Below, in pieces: positions 25,854-34,419 of a stretch of 64,000 bases of DNA. The notes under the pieces were generated by a model that did not search any database, was not told the DNA's origin, and worked only from the letters and a program-made list of their open reading frames with translations. The stretch is from Actibacterium sp. XHP0104 (lineage in GTDB: Bacteria > Pseudomonadota > Alphaproteobacteria > Rhodobacterales > Rhodobacteraceae): the NCBI RefSeq assembly GCF_025751515.1, contig NZ_JAOWLE010000010.1, positions 1 to 64,000 of the forward strand. The letters run 5' to 3'. How positions within the stretch are numbered: the stretch's first letter is position 1; each line of letters starts with the position of its first letter. Made by a program: the position numbers and the translations under genes.

Positions 25854-26303
25854 ATGGATATCCGGGTTCAATCCGCGCCGTTCGATTTCGGGGCCGAGGC
25901 CGGCGCCTTTGCCACGGGGCATGACAATGCCGGCGCGGTGGTCACGTTTGCCGGCATCGTGCGCGATGACACCGGCAGCCTGCAGCGCATGGTGATCGAG
26001 CATTACCCCGGCATGACCGAACGCGCGCTGGAGAAGATCGCGCGTGAGGCGACCGGGCGTTGGGATCTGAAGGATTGTCTGATCATTCATCGCCATGGCG
26101 ATCTGGCCGTGGGCGAGATGATCATGATGGTCGCCACCGCCGCGCGGCACCGCAAGGCGGCGTTCGAGGCGGCCGAGTATCTGATGGATTTCCTCAAATC
26201 GCGCGCCCCGTTCTGGAAGAAAGAGATCACCGGATCGGGCACGGGCTGGGTTGCCAGCAAGGACGAGGACGAGGCCGCTTTGGGGCGCTGGTCGAAAGAG
26301 TGA
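25854..26303 (+). CDS. moaE: molybdopterin synthase catalytic subunit (MoaE)
   Basis: A 149-residue enzyme that, with MoaD, inserts the dithiolene sulfurs to make molybdopterin. Family signatures include GAVVTFAGIVRD, LVIEHYPGMTE-like VIEHYPGMTERAL, IIHRHGDLAVGE and the active-site lysine region LKSRAPFWKKE. Length is standard. It directly follows moaD with one intervening base. Other molybdenum cofactor genes in the window (moaB near 39.3 kb, mobA near 52.6 kb) are separate. Confidence 0.95.
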   Translation: MDIRVQSAPFDFGAEAGAFATGHDNAGAVVTFAGIVRDDTGSLQRMVIEHYPGMTERALEKIAREATGRWDLKDCLIIHRHGDLAVGEMIMMVATAARHRKAAFEAAEYLMDFLKSRAPFWKKEITGSGTGWVASKDEDEAALGRWSKE

Positions 26304-26367
26304 ACGCGGCCTTTGGCCGCTTTCTGGCCTCCGGCGGAGGTATTTCAGCCAAGATGAAAGCAGAGGC

Positions 26368-26694
26368 TCAGGACTGGGCCTTTTTCTCCATGTAGGCGCG
26401 CAGGTCTTCGGCCTCGTGGCGGGCTTCGCGCAAGCCTTCCATGGCGGCGCGCAGTTCGGCCTGGGTTTGCGACAGTTTGCTGGTCAGCTCGGCTTCGCGG
26501 TGTTCCAGCTGGGTGATGGCGTGGTCGCGGGCCTCTTCGGCCTCGTGCAGTTGCTGGGCCATCTGGTCAAGCTCGCCCATGTCGGATTGGGTGACGCGGG
26601 CGACGCGGTGGATGATCCAAGAGGCGAACCAGCCCAGCAGGAAGGCCACGAACAGGATGATCGCGGTGGCGATGACGAATTCAGTTCGGTTCAT
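26368..26694 (-). CDS. single-pass membrane protein with coiled coil
   Basis: A 108-residue protein: one N-terminal membrane helix (FVIATAIILFVAFLLGWFASWII) followed by about 70 residues of heptad-rich, charged sequence from GELDQMAQQLHEAEEA to LRAYMEKKA, a long coiled coil. It begins inside the last 14 nt of the OmpA-family gene, so the two are coupled and probably both act at the cell envelope. I do not recognise a characterised family. Confidence 0.75.
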   Translation of the reverse strand: MNRTEFVIATAIILFVAFLLGWFASWIIHRVARVTQSDMGELDQMAQQLHEAEEARDHAITQLEHREAELTSKLSQTQAELRAAMEGLREARHEAEDLRAYMEKKAQS

Positions 26695-28582
26695 TGCTGC
26701 TGTCCTCTTGGGGGGCGGTTTCGTCCTGGGCGTTCTGCTCTGACTGCATCTTCAGGATAGGTGGCGCGATCCGAAACTCGATCCGGCGGTTGGCCTCGCG
26801 GCCCTCTTCGGTGTCGTTCTCGGCGATGGGTGCGACCTCGCCATATCCGCGGGCGGTCAGGTTAGAGGTAAGAATGCGGCGGGCCAGCAGGGCATTCAGC
26901 ACCGCATCGGCGCGTTGCTGGCTGAGGGTCTGGTTCATTTCCTCGCGTCCCTGGCTGTCGGTGTGGCCGCCGATTTCCATCTCGGCATCCGGGCAGTCGC
27001 GCAGGACATCGGCGATCTGGTCGAGGATCTCGCGCGAGGGGCCGTCGATGCGGGCCGAGCCGGGTTCGAACATGATCTGCTGTTCATTGAGGATGGCGTT
27101 GACGCGATCGACGCATTGCTGCGGGTCGATCTGGGCCTGCTGGTTTTCGGGGGCAAGCGAGGGCAGGTAGGTGACCTGGATGTTGAAATTCTGCGCGTCG
27201 CCCAGTTTCAGCCCGAACAGCCGCGCGATGCGGGCCTTGGCCTCGGGGTCGCCGGTCATGCCGCGCAGTTCGATAAAGTCGGCGCGGACCGTGACGCTGC
27301 CATAGTTGACCTCGGCCAGGCCTTCGAGGCCGGTCAAGACGCGCATCGGCCAGCCGTCGGGCAGGGTGTCGTCCTGACGCAGGCCGGTGGCGATATTGGA
27401 CAGGCCAAAGCGCGAATGGGCATAGCTTTCGGTGGCGGCGCGGGTCAGTTCGTCGGGGACGACGCCGTTGAGGTCGACCTGGCCTTCGGGGCTGCGGGTG
27501 GCGACGAATTCGGGCAGGTCGGGGGTGGTGCCGTCGGTTTGGGCGGGCGGTTCGGGCAGCACGGCGTGCAGCGAGAAGACCTCGGGCAGGGTTTTGTCGA
27601 GCTGGCCGACGACCTTGTCGAACAGGTCTTGTTCGGTGCCTTGCCGGGCAATCAGTGTCAGGTCGGCGTCAGAGATCGACAGCGAGCCGCCGCCCAGTTC
27701 GGCCAGGGCGGTAATGCCGGCGGTGGCGGCGCGGGTCCAGCGCGGGGTGGGGGCGCCCAGGCCGACGGTGCAGGTGGCATCTTGCGGTGCGCCGGCCTGT
27801 TGAGCTGCGGCCAGGATCGCGGTGGCGCCTTTGTCGGTGTCGGCCGAGCAGGCATCGAACCGCGCGCCGTCTTCGTCGATGACAAAGCGCAGGGTAAAGG
27901 GCGTGATCACCGGGCGCGGGGCCGAGATGTCGATCTTGGCGGTGATTGCCGTGGGGCGGGCGCGGTTAAGCTCGGATTCAAGCTGCCGTTTCTGGGCGCG
28001 GCTGTCCGACACGGCGGTGATGGTGACGCTGTCGGCGGTGACCGAGATTTTCGAGCGCGGCAGGCGGCGCAGCGCCTCGAGCCCGAATTTCAGCGCGGCG
28101 TCCCAGTTTTCGGGCACGGGATAGTCGGCCACGGTCAGCATGTCGGTGATGCGGTCCTCGCCGGCCATGTTGCGGATGGCGGCGGTGATTTCGCCGCGCT
28201 GCCCGTTGGCCGGGATCAGCCCGATCATGGAAATGCCGGCGTCGTTGCGCAGCAGCTCGACCGAGAAATCGGGCGCGTCGACCGGTTTGCTGGGGGTGAC
28301 CTCCATCGTGTCGATGACGCGGTTGGCGTCGATGACGGTGCCGGAAATGGTGACGACGCGAAAGCGCTGGGCCTCGGTCGGGGCGGTGCCGGTCAGGTGC
28401 ACCTTTAGCCCGTCGCCGCGCAGGTCGACCCAGGTGATGCCTTCGCGGGCCAGCGCGGTGTTGATAGCCGCGACCGACCGTTTCTCGATCGCGCTGGCGG
28501 CCAGAAAGGCGCTGCCGACCGACAGCAGCGCGGCAATGGCCATGGCGGCAAGGGCAATCATGTTCTTGGGCGTCAGGCGCAT
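26681..28582 (-). CDS. OmpA family protein with BON-like repeats
   Basis: A 633-residue envelope protein. An N-terminal hydrophobic helix (MIALAAMAIAALLSVGSAFLAA) anchors or exports it. The middle contains repeated alpha/beta segments of BON type (residues about 40-220 and 280-470; for example VDLRGDGLKVHLTGTAPTEA and ALAELGGGSLSISDADLTL). The C-terminal ~110 residues are an OmpA peptidoglycan-binding domain: IMFEPGSARIDG, EIGGHTDSQGREEMNQ and ARGYGEVAPIAENDTEEG-type sequence. It likely links the inner membrane or periplasm to the cell wall. Co-transcribed with the coiled-coil gene. Confidence 0.85.
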   Translation of the reverse strand: MRLTPKNMIALAAMAIAALLSVGSAFLAASAIEKRSVAAINTALAREGITWVDLRGDGLKVHLTGTAPTEAQRFRVVTISGTVIDANRVIDTMEVTPSKPVDAPDFSVELLRNDAGISMIGLIPANGQRGEITAAIRNMAGEDRITDMLTVADYPVPENWDAALKFGLEALRRLPRSKISVTADSVTITAVSDSRAQKRQLESELNRARPTAITAKIDISAPRPVITPFTLRFVIDEDGARFDACSADTDKGATAILAAAQQAGAPQDATCTVGLGAPTPRWTRAATAGITALAELGGGSLSISDADLTLIARQGTEQDLFDKVVGQLDKTLPEVFSLHAVLPEPPAQTDGTTPDLPEFVATRSPEGQVDLNGVVPDELTRAATESYAHSRFGLSNIATGLRQDDTLPDGWPMRVLTGLEGLAEVNYGSVTVRADFIELRGMTGDPEAKARIARLFGLKLGDAQNFNIQVTYLPSLAPENQQAQIDPQQCVDRVNAILNEQQIMFEPGSARIDGPSREILDQIADVLRDCPDAEMEIGGHTDSQGREEMNQTLSQQRADAVLNALLARRILTSNLTARGYGEVAPIAENDTEEGREANRRIEFRIAPPILKMQSEQNAQDETAPQEDSSNEPN

Positions 28583-28643
28583 TGGAAAGGCCAGCGTTTA
28601 TTTCGGGTTGGCCTGTCTTATCGGGGTCGCGCCGGTGGTGCAA

Positions 28644-29609
28644 TCACACCAGCAGCGCGACGGCCAAAAACAGCGCAGGGATCAGCCCGGTGTCGCGATT
28701 GGCGCGGAACAGGAACAGACAGGTATCGGGGTCGTTGGTGTTGAGGCGGCGCAGCTGCCAGCTCATGTGCCAGCCCATCGCCCAGACGCCGGCCACGCCG
28801 ATCGCCATGCTGATCAGCCCGGCGCCGTCGATCATCGCGGCGACCACGGCCGCGGTCAGCAGGATCATGGTCAGGATCAGGAACAGGCGCAGGATCTGGT
28901 GGGTGTCGTCGCCGAACAGGCGGGCGGTCGATTTCACGCCGATCAGGGCGTCGTCTTCCTTGTCTTGGTGGGCGTAGATCGTGTCGTAAAAGATCGTCCA
29001 GGCGATGCCGCCGAAATAGAGCAGCACCGGCGCCAGGCTCAGCGCGCCGGTATGGGCCGTCCAGGCCAGCAGCGCGCCCCAGTTGAAGGCCAGCCCCAGA
29101 AAGACCTGCGGCCACCAGGTGAAGCGTTTCGCAAACGGATAGATCGCGACCAGCGCCAGCGACAGGATGCCCAGCACGACGGCGTTCCAGTTGAAGGTCA
29201 TCAGGATGCCGAACGACACCAGCGCCTGAGCGCCCAGCCAGATCATCGCCTGTTTCACCGTCACCTGCCCCGACGGAATCGGGCGCGACCGGGTGCGCGC
29301 CACGCGGGCGTCGATGTCGCGGTCGGTGATGTCGTTCCAGGTGCAGCCCGCGCCGCGCATCAGCCAGGCCCCGGCGGCGCAACCGACGATGATCCACAGG
29401 TCGAACAGCCGCCAGCCGGTGGCATTCGCCGCCAGCAGCACGCCCCACAGGCAGGGCAGCAGCAGAAGCCAGGTGCCGATCGGGCGGTCGGCGCGGCTGA
29501 GGCGCAGGTAGGGGCGGGATTCGGCGGGGGCCAGATGGTCGACCCAGTTGCCTCTCACCGCGTCTGAAACCTGGCCGGAGGGCTCTGGCGTTTTGTTCGT
29601 CGCGGTCAT
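28644..29609 (-). CDS. ubiA: 4-hydroxybenzoate octaprenyltransferase (UbiA)
   Basis: A 321-residue membrane prenyltransferase that attaches the polyprenyl tail to 4-hydroxybenzoate in ubiquinone synthesis. Both Mg-diphosphate motifs are visible: NDITDRDID in the first loop and DTIYAHQDKEDD in the second, within about eight membrane helices. The partner polyprenyl diphosphate synthase is encoded near 60 kb. It is divergent from rsmE with only 12 bp between the start codons, so their promoters must overlap one another or the coding regions. Confidence 0.93.
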   Translation of the reverse strand: MTATNKTPEPSGQVSDAVRGNWVDHLAPAESRPYLRLSRADRPIGTWLLLLPCLWGVLLAANATGWRLFDLWIIVGCAAGAWLMRGAGCTWNDITDRDIDARVARTRSRPIPSGQVTVKQAMIWLGAQALVSFGILMTFNWNAVVLGILSLALVAIYPFAKRFTWWPQVFLGLAFNWGALLAWTAHTGALSLAPVLLYFGGIAWTIFYDTIYAHQDKEDDALIGVKSTARLFGDDTHQILRLFLILTMILLTAAVVAAMIDGAGLISMAIGVAGVWAMGWHMSWQLRRLNTNDPDTCLFLFRANRDTGLIPALFLAVALLV

Positions 29610-29621
29610 ATCAATTTCCCC

Positions 29622-30356
29622 ATGAGCAATGTGAAATCATCGGCAAAAGTCAGGCTCTTTGTAGAGCACCCGTTGGGCCAGGGGCAAACCATTCCTCTGG
29701 ATCGGGACCAGGCACATTACCTTTTCGGTGTGATGCGTCATTCTGTGGGCGATTTTCTGCTGGTGTTCAACGGGCGCGACGGCGAATGGCTGGTCGAGGT
29801 GACCGAGGCGTCGAAACGCGGCGGGGCGCTGGGCTGTGTCGAGCAGACCCGGCCGTTGCAGATGCCGCCCGATCTGTGGCTTCTGTTCGCGCCGATCAAG
29901 AAGGCGCGCACCGATTTCATCGTCGAAAAGGCGGCCGAGATGGGCGCGGCGCGGATCTGCCCGGTGCAGACCGAGTTCACCAATTCCGAACGCATCCGGC
30001 GCGACCGGTTGCAGGCCCATGCCGTCGAGGCGGCCGAGCAATGCGGCGGTACCTTCGTGCCCGAGGTGGCCGAGCTGGAGCGGCTGGACCGGGTGCTGGC
30101 CGACTGGCCCGAGGACCGGCAGATCATGTTCTGCGACGAGGCGCTGGTGGGCGCGGCGCAGGCGCTGTCGTCGGGGGGCGGTAAATGGGCCATTCTGATC
30201 GGCCCCGAGGGCGGTTTTTCTGACGCCGAGCGCGCCCGCCTGCACGCCATGCCCAACGCCCATGCCGTCAGCCTGGGCCCGCGCATCCTGCGCGCCGACA
30301 CGGCGGCGGTGGCGGCGATGACCCTGTGGCAAAGCCTGCTGGGAGACTGGGCATGA
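29622..30356 (+). CDS. rsmE: 16S rRNA (uracil(1498)-N(3))-methyltransferase
   Basis: A 244-residue SPOUT-class methyltransferase that makes m3U1498 in 16S rRNA. The SAM-binding knot shows ILIGPEGGFSDAE and LGPRILRADTAAVAAMTL; the middle has KKARTDFIVEKAAEMGA. An N-terminal PUA-like domain of about 70 residues binds RNA. Length matches the family. The TGA overlaps the next ATG (ATGA), so the downstream hypothetical protein is coupled. Confidence 0.95.
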   Translation: MSNVKSSAKVRLFVEHPLGQGQTIPLDRDQAHYLFGVMRHSVGDFLLVFNGRDGEWLVEVTEASKRGGALGCVEQTRPLQMPPDLWLLFAPIKKARTDFIVEKAAEMGAARICPVQTEFTNSERIRRDRLQAHAVEAAEQCGGTFVPEVAELERLDRVLADWPEDRQIMFCDEALVGAAQALSSGGGKWAILIGPEGGFSDAERARLHAMPNAHAVSLGPRILRADTAAVAAMTLWQSLLGDWA

Positions 30357-30868
30357 GCCTGATCCGCCCCGAATTGCGCGCGGTTCTGTGGCGCTGGCGC
30401 GAGCCGCTGATCGGGGTGGGGATCGCCGCGCTGGGCCTGTGGATTGTGGCGCATAGTTTCGGGATCACGCGCTATGTGGGCTATGCGGTGATCGCCGCCG
30501 GCATGGCGGTGGCGGTGGCGGGCGCACAGCGCGCGCGGTTTTCCCAGGCCGGCGACGGCCCCGGCCTGGTCGAGGTGGATGAGCGCGCGATCCGCTATTT
30601 CGGCCCGTTTTCGGGCGGTGTGGCGGCGGTGGATGACCTGACCCGGATCGAGATACTGCCGGCGCCTCGCGACGGGCGCTATTGGCGGATTTCCAGCTTT
30701 TCCGAGCCCCCCCTGACCATCCCCGCGGACGCCCAGGGCGCCGAGGCGCTGTTCGATGTGTTCGCCGCGCTTGAGGGGATGAATATCGAGAAACTGCTGC
30801 GGCAGCTCAAAACCCCGTGTGCCGGTGCGGTTACGGTCTGGACATGCCCGCGGACCGCATTGCATTGA
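30353..30868 (+). CDS. hypothetical membrane protein with PH-like domain
   Basis: A 171-residue protein with two adjacent N-terminal membrane helices (PLIGVGIAALGLWIVAHSFG and VGYAVIAAGMAVAVAGA) and a beta-rich C-terminal part, VDERAIRYFGPFSGGVAAVDDLTRIEIL, reminiscent of bacterial PH domains. The ATG at 30353 overlaps the rsmE stop. No characterised relative is known to me; its conserved place between rsmE and gshA suggests a core role in this group (inference). Confidence 0.75.
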   Translation: MSLIRPELRAVLWRWREPLIGVGIAALGLWIVAHSFGITRYVGYAVIAAGMAVAVAGAQRARFSQAGDGPGLVEVDERAIRYFGPFSGGVAAVDDLTRIEILPAPRDGRYWRISSFSEPPLTIPADAQGAEALFDVFAALEGMNIEKLLRQLKTPCAGAVTVWTCPRTALH

Positions 30869-30930
30869 CTTCCCTGTCGAATGGTTCCAACTCTGGGCCT
30901 GACACCTGACAGCACCAATCCGAGAAGCTC

Positions 30931-32301
30931 ATGTCCATTCCTCAGTCCGGCGGCGGCCCTATCGAAAGTTTTGAACAGCTGGCGGGGTATCTCGAATCCG
31001 GCTGCAAGCCGCGCGAAGCGTGGCGCATCGGCACCGAGCACGAGAAATTCGGCTATTGCAAAGATACGCTGAACCCGCTGCCCTATGCGGGCGAGCGGTC
31101 GATCCTGGCGATGCTCGAAGGGCTGCGCGACGGCCACGGCTGGACGCCGATCCTCGAGGCCGGCAACCTGATCGGCCTGGAAAAAGACGGTGCCAATGTC
31201 AGCCTGGAACCGGGCGGTCAGCTGGAACTGTCGGGCGCGCCGCTGGAAAGCATTCACCAGACCTGTGACGAGGTGAACCAGCATCTGCGCGACGTAAAGC
31301 ACATCGCCGACAAGGTTGGCGTGGGGTTCATCGGGCTGGGCGCCGCGCCGATCTGGACGCATGAGCAGATGCCGGTGATGCCCAAGGGGCGCTACAAGCT
31401 GATGACCGATTACATGGATCGGGTCGGCACCATGGGCAAGACCATGATGTATCGCACCTGCACGGTTCAGGTGAACCTCGATTTCGCCTCCGAGGCGGAC
31501 ATGGTCAAAAAGTTCCGCGTGGCGCTGGCGTTGCAGCCCGTGGCCACCGCGCTTTTCGCCAATTCGCCCTTCCTTGAGGGCAAGCCCAACGGCATGAAAA
31601 GCTGGCGCGCGAACGTGTGGCAGCATCTGGATGACGCGCGCACCGGGATGCTGCCCTTCGTGTTCGAAGATGGCATGGGGTTCGAGCGCTACGTCGATTA
31701 CGCGCTCGATGTGCCGATGTATTTCGTCTATCGCGACGGCAAATACATCAACGCACTGGGCCAGTCGTTCCGCGATTTCATGAAGGGCCAGTTGCCCGCG
31801 CTGCCGGGTGAAACGCCCACCCTGTCGGACTGGGCCGATCACCTGACGACGATCTTCCCCGAGGCGCGGATCAAGAAATACATGGAAATGCGCGGTGCCG
31901 ATGGCGGGCCGTGGCGGCGCCTGTGTGCGCTGCCGGCATTCTGGGTCGGGCTGATGTATGACCAGGGCGCGCTGGATGCGGCCTGGGATCTGGTCAAGGG
32001 CTGGGACGCCGAAACCCGTCAGGCGCTGCGCGTGGCCGCGGCCAAGGACGGTCTGCATGCTCAGGTCGGCAATATCAACATGCGGGCGCTGGCCGAACGG
32101 GCGCTGGACATCTCGCGCGCGGGTCTCAAGGCGCGGGCCAAGCCCGGTGCCGGCGGCATGATCCCCGACGAGCGCCATTTCCTGCACGCGCTTGAGGACA
32201 GCATCGAAAGCGGCAAGGTGCCGGCTGATGAGCTGTTAGAGAAATACAACGGCGAGTGGCAGGGCGATCTCAGCCGGATTTACGCCGAATATAGTTATTG
32301 A
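30931..32301 (+). CDS. gshA: glutamate--cysteine ligase, plant/proteobacterial type
   Basis: A 456-residue enzyme for the first step of glutathione synthesis. It belongs to the class found in plants and alphaproteobacteria rather than the E. coli type, as seen from RIGTEHEKFGY near the N-terminus, ISLEPGGQLELSGAP-like VSLEPGGQLELSGAP, MTDYMDRVGTMGKTMMYRTC and MRGADGGPWRRLCALPAFWVGL. The cysteines in the MYRTC and RRLCALPAF segments could contribute redox control, as in plants, but this is not established here. It is followed by a strong terminator. Confidence 0.95.
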   Translation: MSIPQSGGGPIESFEQLAGYLESGCKPREAWRIGTEHEKFGYCKDTLNPLPYAGERSILAMLEGLRDGHGWTPILEAGNLIGLEKDGANVSLEPGGQLELSGAPLESIHQTCDEVNQHLRDVKHIADKVGVGFIGLGAAPIWTHEQMPVMPKGRYKLMTDYMDRVGTMGKTMMYRTCTVQVNLDFASEADMVKKFRVALALQPVATALFANSPFLEGKPNGMKSWRANVWQHLDDARTGMLPFVFEDGMGFERYVDYALDVPMYFVYRDGKYINALGQSFRDFMKGQLPALPGETPTLSDWADHLTTIFPEARIKKYMEMRGADGGPWRRLCALPAFWVGLMYDQGALDAAWDLVKGWDAETRQALRVAAAKDGLHAQVGNINMRALAERALDISRAGLKARAKPGAGGMIPDERHFLHALEDSIESGKVPADELLEKYNGEWQGDLSRIYAEYSY

Positions 32302-32309
32302 AAAGGACA

Positions 32310-32334
32310 GCCCGGACGCAAAGTCCGGGCCATT
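32310..32334. terminator. rho-independent terminator after gshA
   Basis: GCCCGGAC at 32310-32317 pairs with GTCCGGGC at 32323-32330 across a GCAAA loop, followed by CATTTTGT. A row of A on the left side also lets it work for the convergent membrane-protein operon. Confidence 0.85.
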
Positions 32335-32337
32335 TTG

Positions 32338-32709
32338 TCAGACCGGCACGCCTTCGATGCTGCTGGCCGGTTCCTTTACGGGCTCGGCGGGCCGGCCGGT
32401 CACGACCCCGCGCAGGGTGGCCACGGCGTTGGTGAACCCCAGCCCCAGGCACAGCGCCGCCAGTCCCATCGCGATGGGCAGCAGCCCGCCCGCGGCGTTC
32501 GGCAGCAGCACCAGCAGCGCCCCCACCAACAGCACCCCGCCGCCGCCAATCGCGGCAAAGCCGGTCGCGACGGATACGGTCGCGACGCGGGTCGCGGGGC
32601 CGGTGTCGGGGCAGTCGGCCATCAGCCCCCCGATACGCAGTATCATCGCGGTCAGGATGGCCAGAATGCCAAGGCTGAGAATGGCGTAGGTGATCAGAAT
32701 TGTCGTCAT
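32338..32709 (-). CDS. small integral membrane protein of unknown function
   Basis: A 123-residue protein with about three to four hydrophobic segments (ILITYAILSLGILAILTAMIL, GFAAIGGGGVLLVGALLVLL, LLPIAMGLAALCLGLGF) and a hydrophilic, proline-rich tail. It lies 13 bp after another membrane protein on the same strand, downstream of an operator-like sequence shared with the GbsR-type regulator. No family recognised. Confidence 0.65.
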   Translation of the reverse strand: MTTILITYAILSLGILAILTAMILRIGGLMADCPDTGPATRVATVSVATGFAAIGGGGVLLVGALLVLLPNAAGGLLPIAMGLAALCLGLGFTNAVATLRGVVTGRPAEPVKEPASSIEGVPV

Positions 32710-32722
32710 GGTAGGACTCCTT

Positions 32723-33163
32723 TCATGTCATGCTTTTGGGTTCGAGCCAGCGATAGATGACGGCTGCGAAATAGCCCCATGCCGGGGCAACGAGGCAGCC
32801 AAGCACGAAATAGGAATTGATCGCATCTGGCTTGCCGACGAATTCAGTTAGCAGAGGGGCTCCTGCGGCGGTCAGCTGATAGACCAGCAGCCAGATGCCC
32901 AGGTTGGTGATCAGACCCAGTACCGCCGCCTGTCCCGGTTGGGGGCCGTTCTTCGAGAAGGCCCACAACAGGATCGGCGGGGCGGTCAGCAGATATGGCA
33001 GCGCGCCAAACGGGACCGCGAAAACCGGGATCAGTAAAACCCAGAAGAACAGGATTGCGACCCAGATCGGCGCCAGAACGATCGCCAAGGCAAAGGATGT
33101 CGCGTTGACCGGGTGGAGCGCCGGAGCGCGCGGGGGTGGGTAAAGAACACTTGTTGCGGTCAT
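32723..33163 (-). CDS. integral membrane protein of unknown function
   Basis: A 146-residue protein with four likely membrane helices, starting after a proline-rich cytoplasmic head. The AGGA ribosome site and ATG lie within, or next to, the ATTTCTGTAAT-containing inverted repeat, so binding of a regulator there could block both transcription and translation. It is the first gene of a two-gene operon with the smaller membrane protein. I see no motif that fixes a function. Confidence 0.7.
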   Translation of the reverse strand: MTATSVLYPPPRAPALHPVNATSFALAIVLAPIWVAILFFWVLLIPVFAVPFGALPYLLTAPPILLWAFSKNGPQPGQAAVLGLITNLGIWLLVYQLTAAGAPLLTEFVGKPDAINSYFVLGCLVAPAWGYFAAVIYRWLEPKSMT

Positions 33164-33181
33164 TTCTGTAATTCCTGAAAT
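33162..33181. promoter_or_regulatory. operator-like inverted repeat before the membrane-protein operon
   Basis: ATTTCTGTAATTCCTGAAAT, an imperfect palindrome (ATTTC and GAAAT arms) overlapping the start codon of the reverse gene. Its first 11 bases, ATTTCTGTAAT, are identical to those of the palindrome upstream of the GbsR-type regulator. Confidence 0.55.
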
Positions 33182-33196
33182 TTAAGGGCAAAATTT

Positions 33197-33730
33197 TTAG
33201 CCGGATTTTCCTTTCGGGATCAGGCGCGCGATGCCGCCGCCCAGTTTCAGCAGGGCCTGTTGCGCCGGGCGCGGCAGGCCCGAGACCTGTGCATACCAGT
33301 CGTCAAACATCTGCATCGTGGCGCGGGTGTCTTCCATGCGGGCCTGGATTCTGGGGGGCGTACCATCCGATTTCGCGGATTCGGTGACCATGGCCAGCGC
33401 CTTGAGCGTGGGCGCGAACTCGCGCTCGCGCCGGCCTTCGACGACGACCTGCACCAGATCGAACATATCGCGCACCGAGGTGAAGTGATCGCGGCGATCG
33501 CCCAGTTGCCGGCTGGCCGTGACCAGATCCCAGCTTTGCAGCTCTTTCAGCGCGGTCGACACGTTGGAACGCGCCAGCGACAGGGTTTCGCTGATGTCTT
33601 CGGCGGTCATCGGATCGGGTGCGATGTGCAGCAGGGCATGGATCTGCGCGACAGAGCGATTCACTCCCCAGCGGCTGCCCATCTCGCCCCAGTGGAGGAT
33701 AAAGTCTTCCATGGCGGGGGTGAGAATCAT
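33197..33730 (-). CDS. GbsR/MarR family transcriptional regulator
   Basis: A 177-residue regulator with a winged helix-turn-helix (TAEDISETLSLARSNVSTALKELQSWDLV) and the wing segment LGDRRDHFTSVRDMFDLVQVV, typical of the GbsR subgroup of MarR proteins. In other bacteria GbsR proteins sense choline or envelope stress. The gene lies 33 bp upstream of the membrane-protein operon, same strand, and an identical operator core occurs before each, so it probably represses itself and the two membrane proteins. ATG preceded by CAGGAG. Confidence 0.85.
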   Translation of the reverse strand: MILTPAMEDFILHWGEMGSRWGVNRSVAQIHALLHIAPDPMTAEDISETLSLARSNVSTALKELQSWDLVTASRQLGDRRDHFTSVRDMFDLVQVVVEGRREREFAPTLKALAMVTESAKSDGTPPRIQARMEDTRATMQMFDDWYAQVSGLPRPAQQALLKLGGGIARLIPKGKSG

Positions 33731-33745
33731 CGGGCTGCTCCTGAA

Positions 33746-33765
33746 ATTTCTGTAATGACAGAAAT
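33746..33765. promoter_or_regulatory. palindromic operator of the GbsR-type gene
   Basis: ATTTCTGT and ACAGAAAT, exact inverted copies separated by AATG, 16-35 nt upstream of the regulator's start codon. The half-site recurs before the membrane-protein operon, supporting autoregulation by the encoded protein. Confidence 0.65.
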
Positions 33766-33807
33766 AACAGAATGGGGCGCAATGTCAACCGGGACGGTGT
33801 CGGCCCG

Positions 33808-34416
33808 TTAGCCCTTTTTGCCGATCTTGGGTTCGGTACCCGCCTTGAGGCGGCGCAGGTTGGGCCAGTGCTTGGCATAGATCAGCACGGTCAGTGCCAG
33901 GCAGAGGAACATGAATTCGCCGCGCTCAAAGAACAGCATCCACAGCGGCAGGCTGGCGACTGAGACCAGCGCCGACAGCGACGAATAGCGCGTCAGCACC
34001 GCCACGATCAGCCATGTGGCGCAGGCCGCAAGGCCCAGCGGCCAGTAGAGCGCCAGCATCGTGCCCAGATAGGTCGCCACGCCCTTGCCGCCGCGAAAGC
34101 CCAGGTAGACCGGGAAGAGATGGCCCAGAAAGGCTGCCAGCCCGGCGATCTGGGCGGCGTCTTCGCCAATGGCTTGGCGCGCGATCAGCACCGCGATGCC
34201 GCCTTTGCCCGCATCCAGGATCAGCGTCAGAAAGGCGGCCAGCTTGTTGCCGGTGCGCAGCACGTTGGTCGCGCCGATATTGCCCGACCCGATCTGGCGC
34301 AGATCGCCCAGCCCGAAAAGCCGCGCCATGACGATGCCGAACGGCACCGCACCCAGCAGATAGCCCAGCACCGCCGCAAGGCCCAGGATCATTGGGTCAG
34401 TTGTGATGGGGGGCAT
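33808..34416 (-). CDS. plsY: glycerol-3-phosphate acyltransferase PlsY
   Basis: A 202-residue integral membrane acyltransferase using acyl-phosphate to make lysophosphatidic acid. Conserved motifs include GSGNIGATNVLRTG (phosphate binding), GHLFPVYLGFRGGKGVAT and YSSLSALV. Five membrane helices. It ends the reverse cluster plsY-pyrC-like-hypothetical-pyrB order (pyrB first in transcription); three bases separate it from the dihydroorotase-like gene. Confidence 0.95.
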   Translation of the reverse strand: MPPITTDPMILGLAAVLGYLLGAVPFGIVMARLFGLGDLRQIGSGNIGATNVLRTGNKLAAFLTLILDAGKGGIAVLIARQAIGEDAAQIAGLAAFLGHLFPVYLGFRGGKGVATYLGTMLALYWPLGLAACATWLIVAVLTRYSSLSALVSVASLPLWMLFFERGEFMFLCLALTVLIYAKHWPNLRRLKAGTEPKIGKKG

Positions 34417-34419
34417 AAG

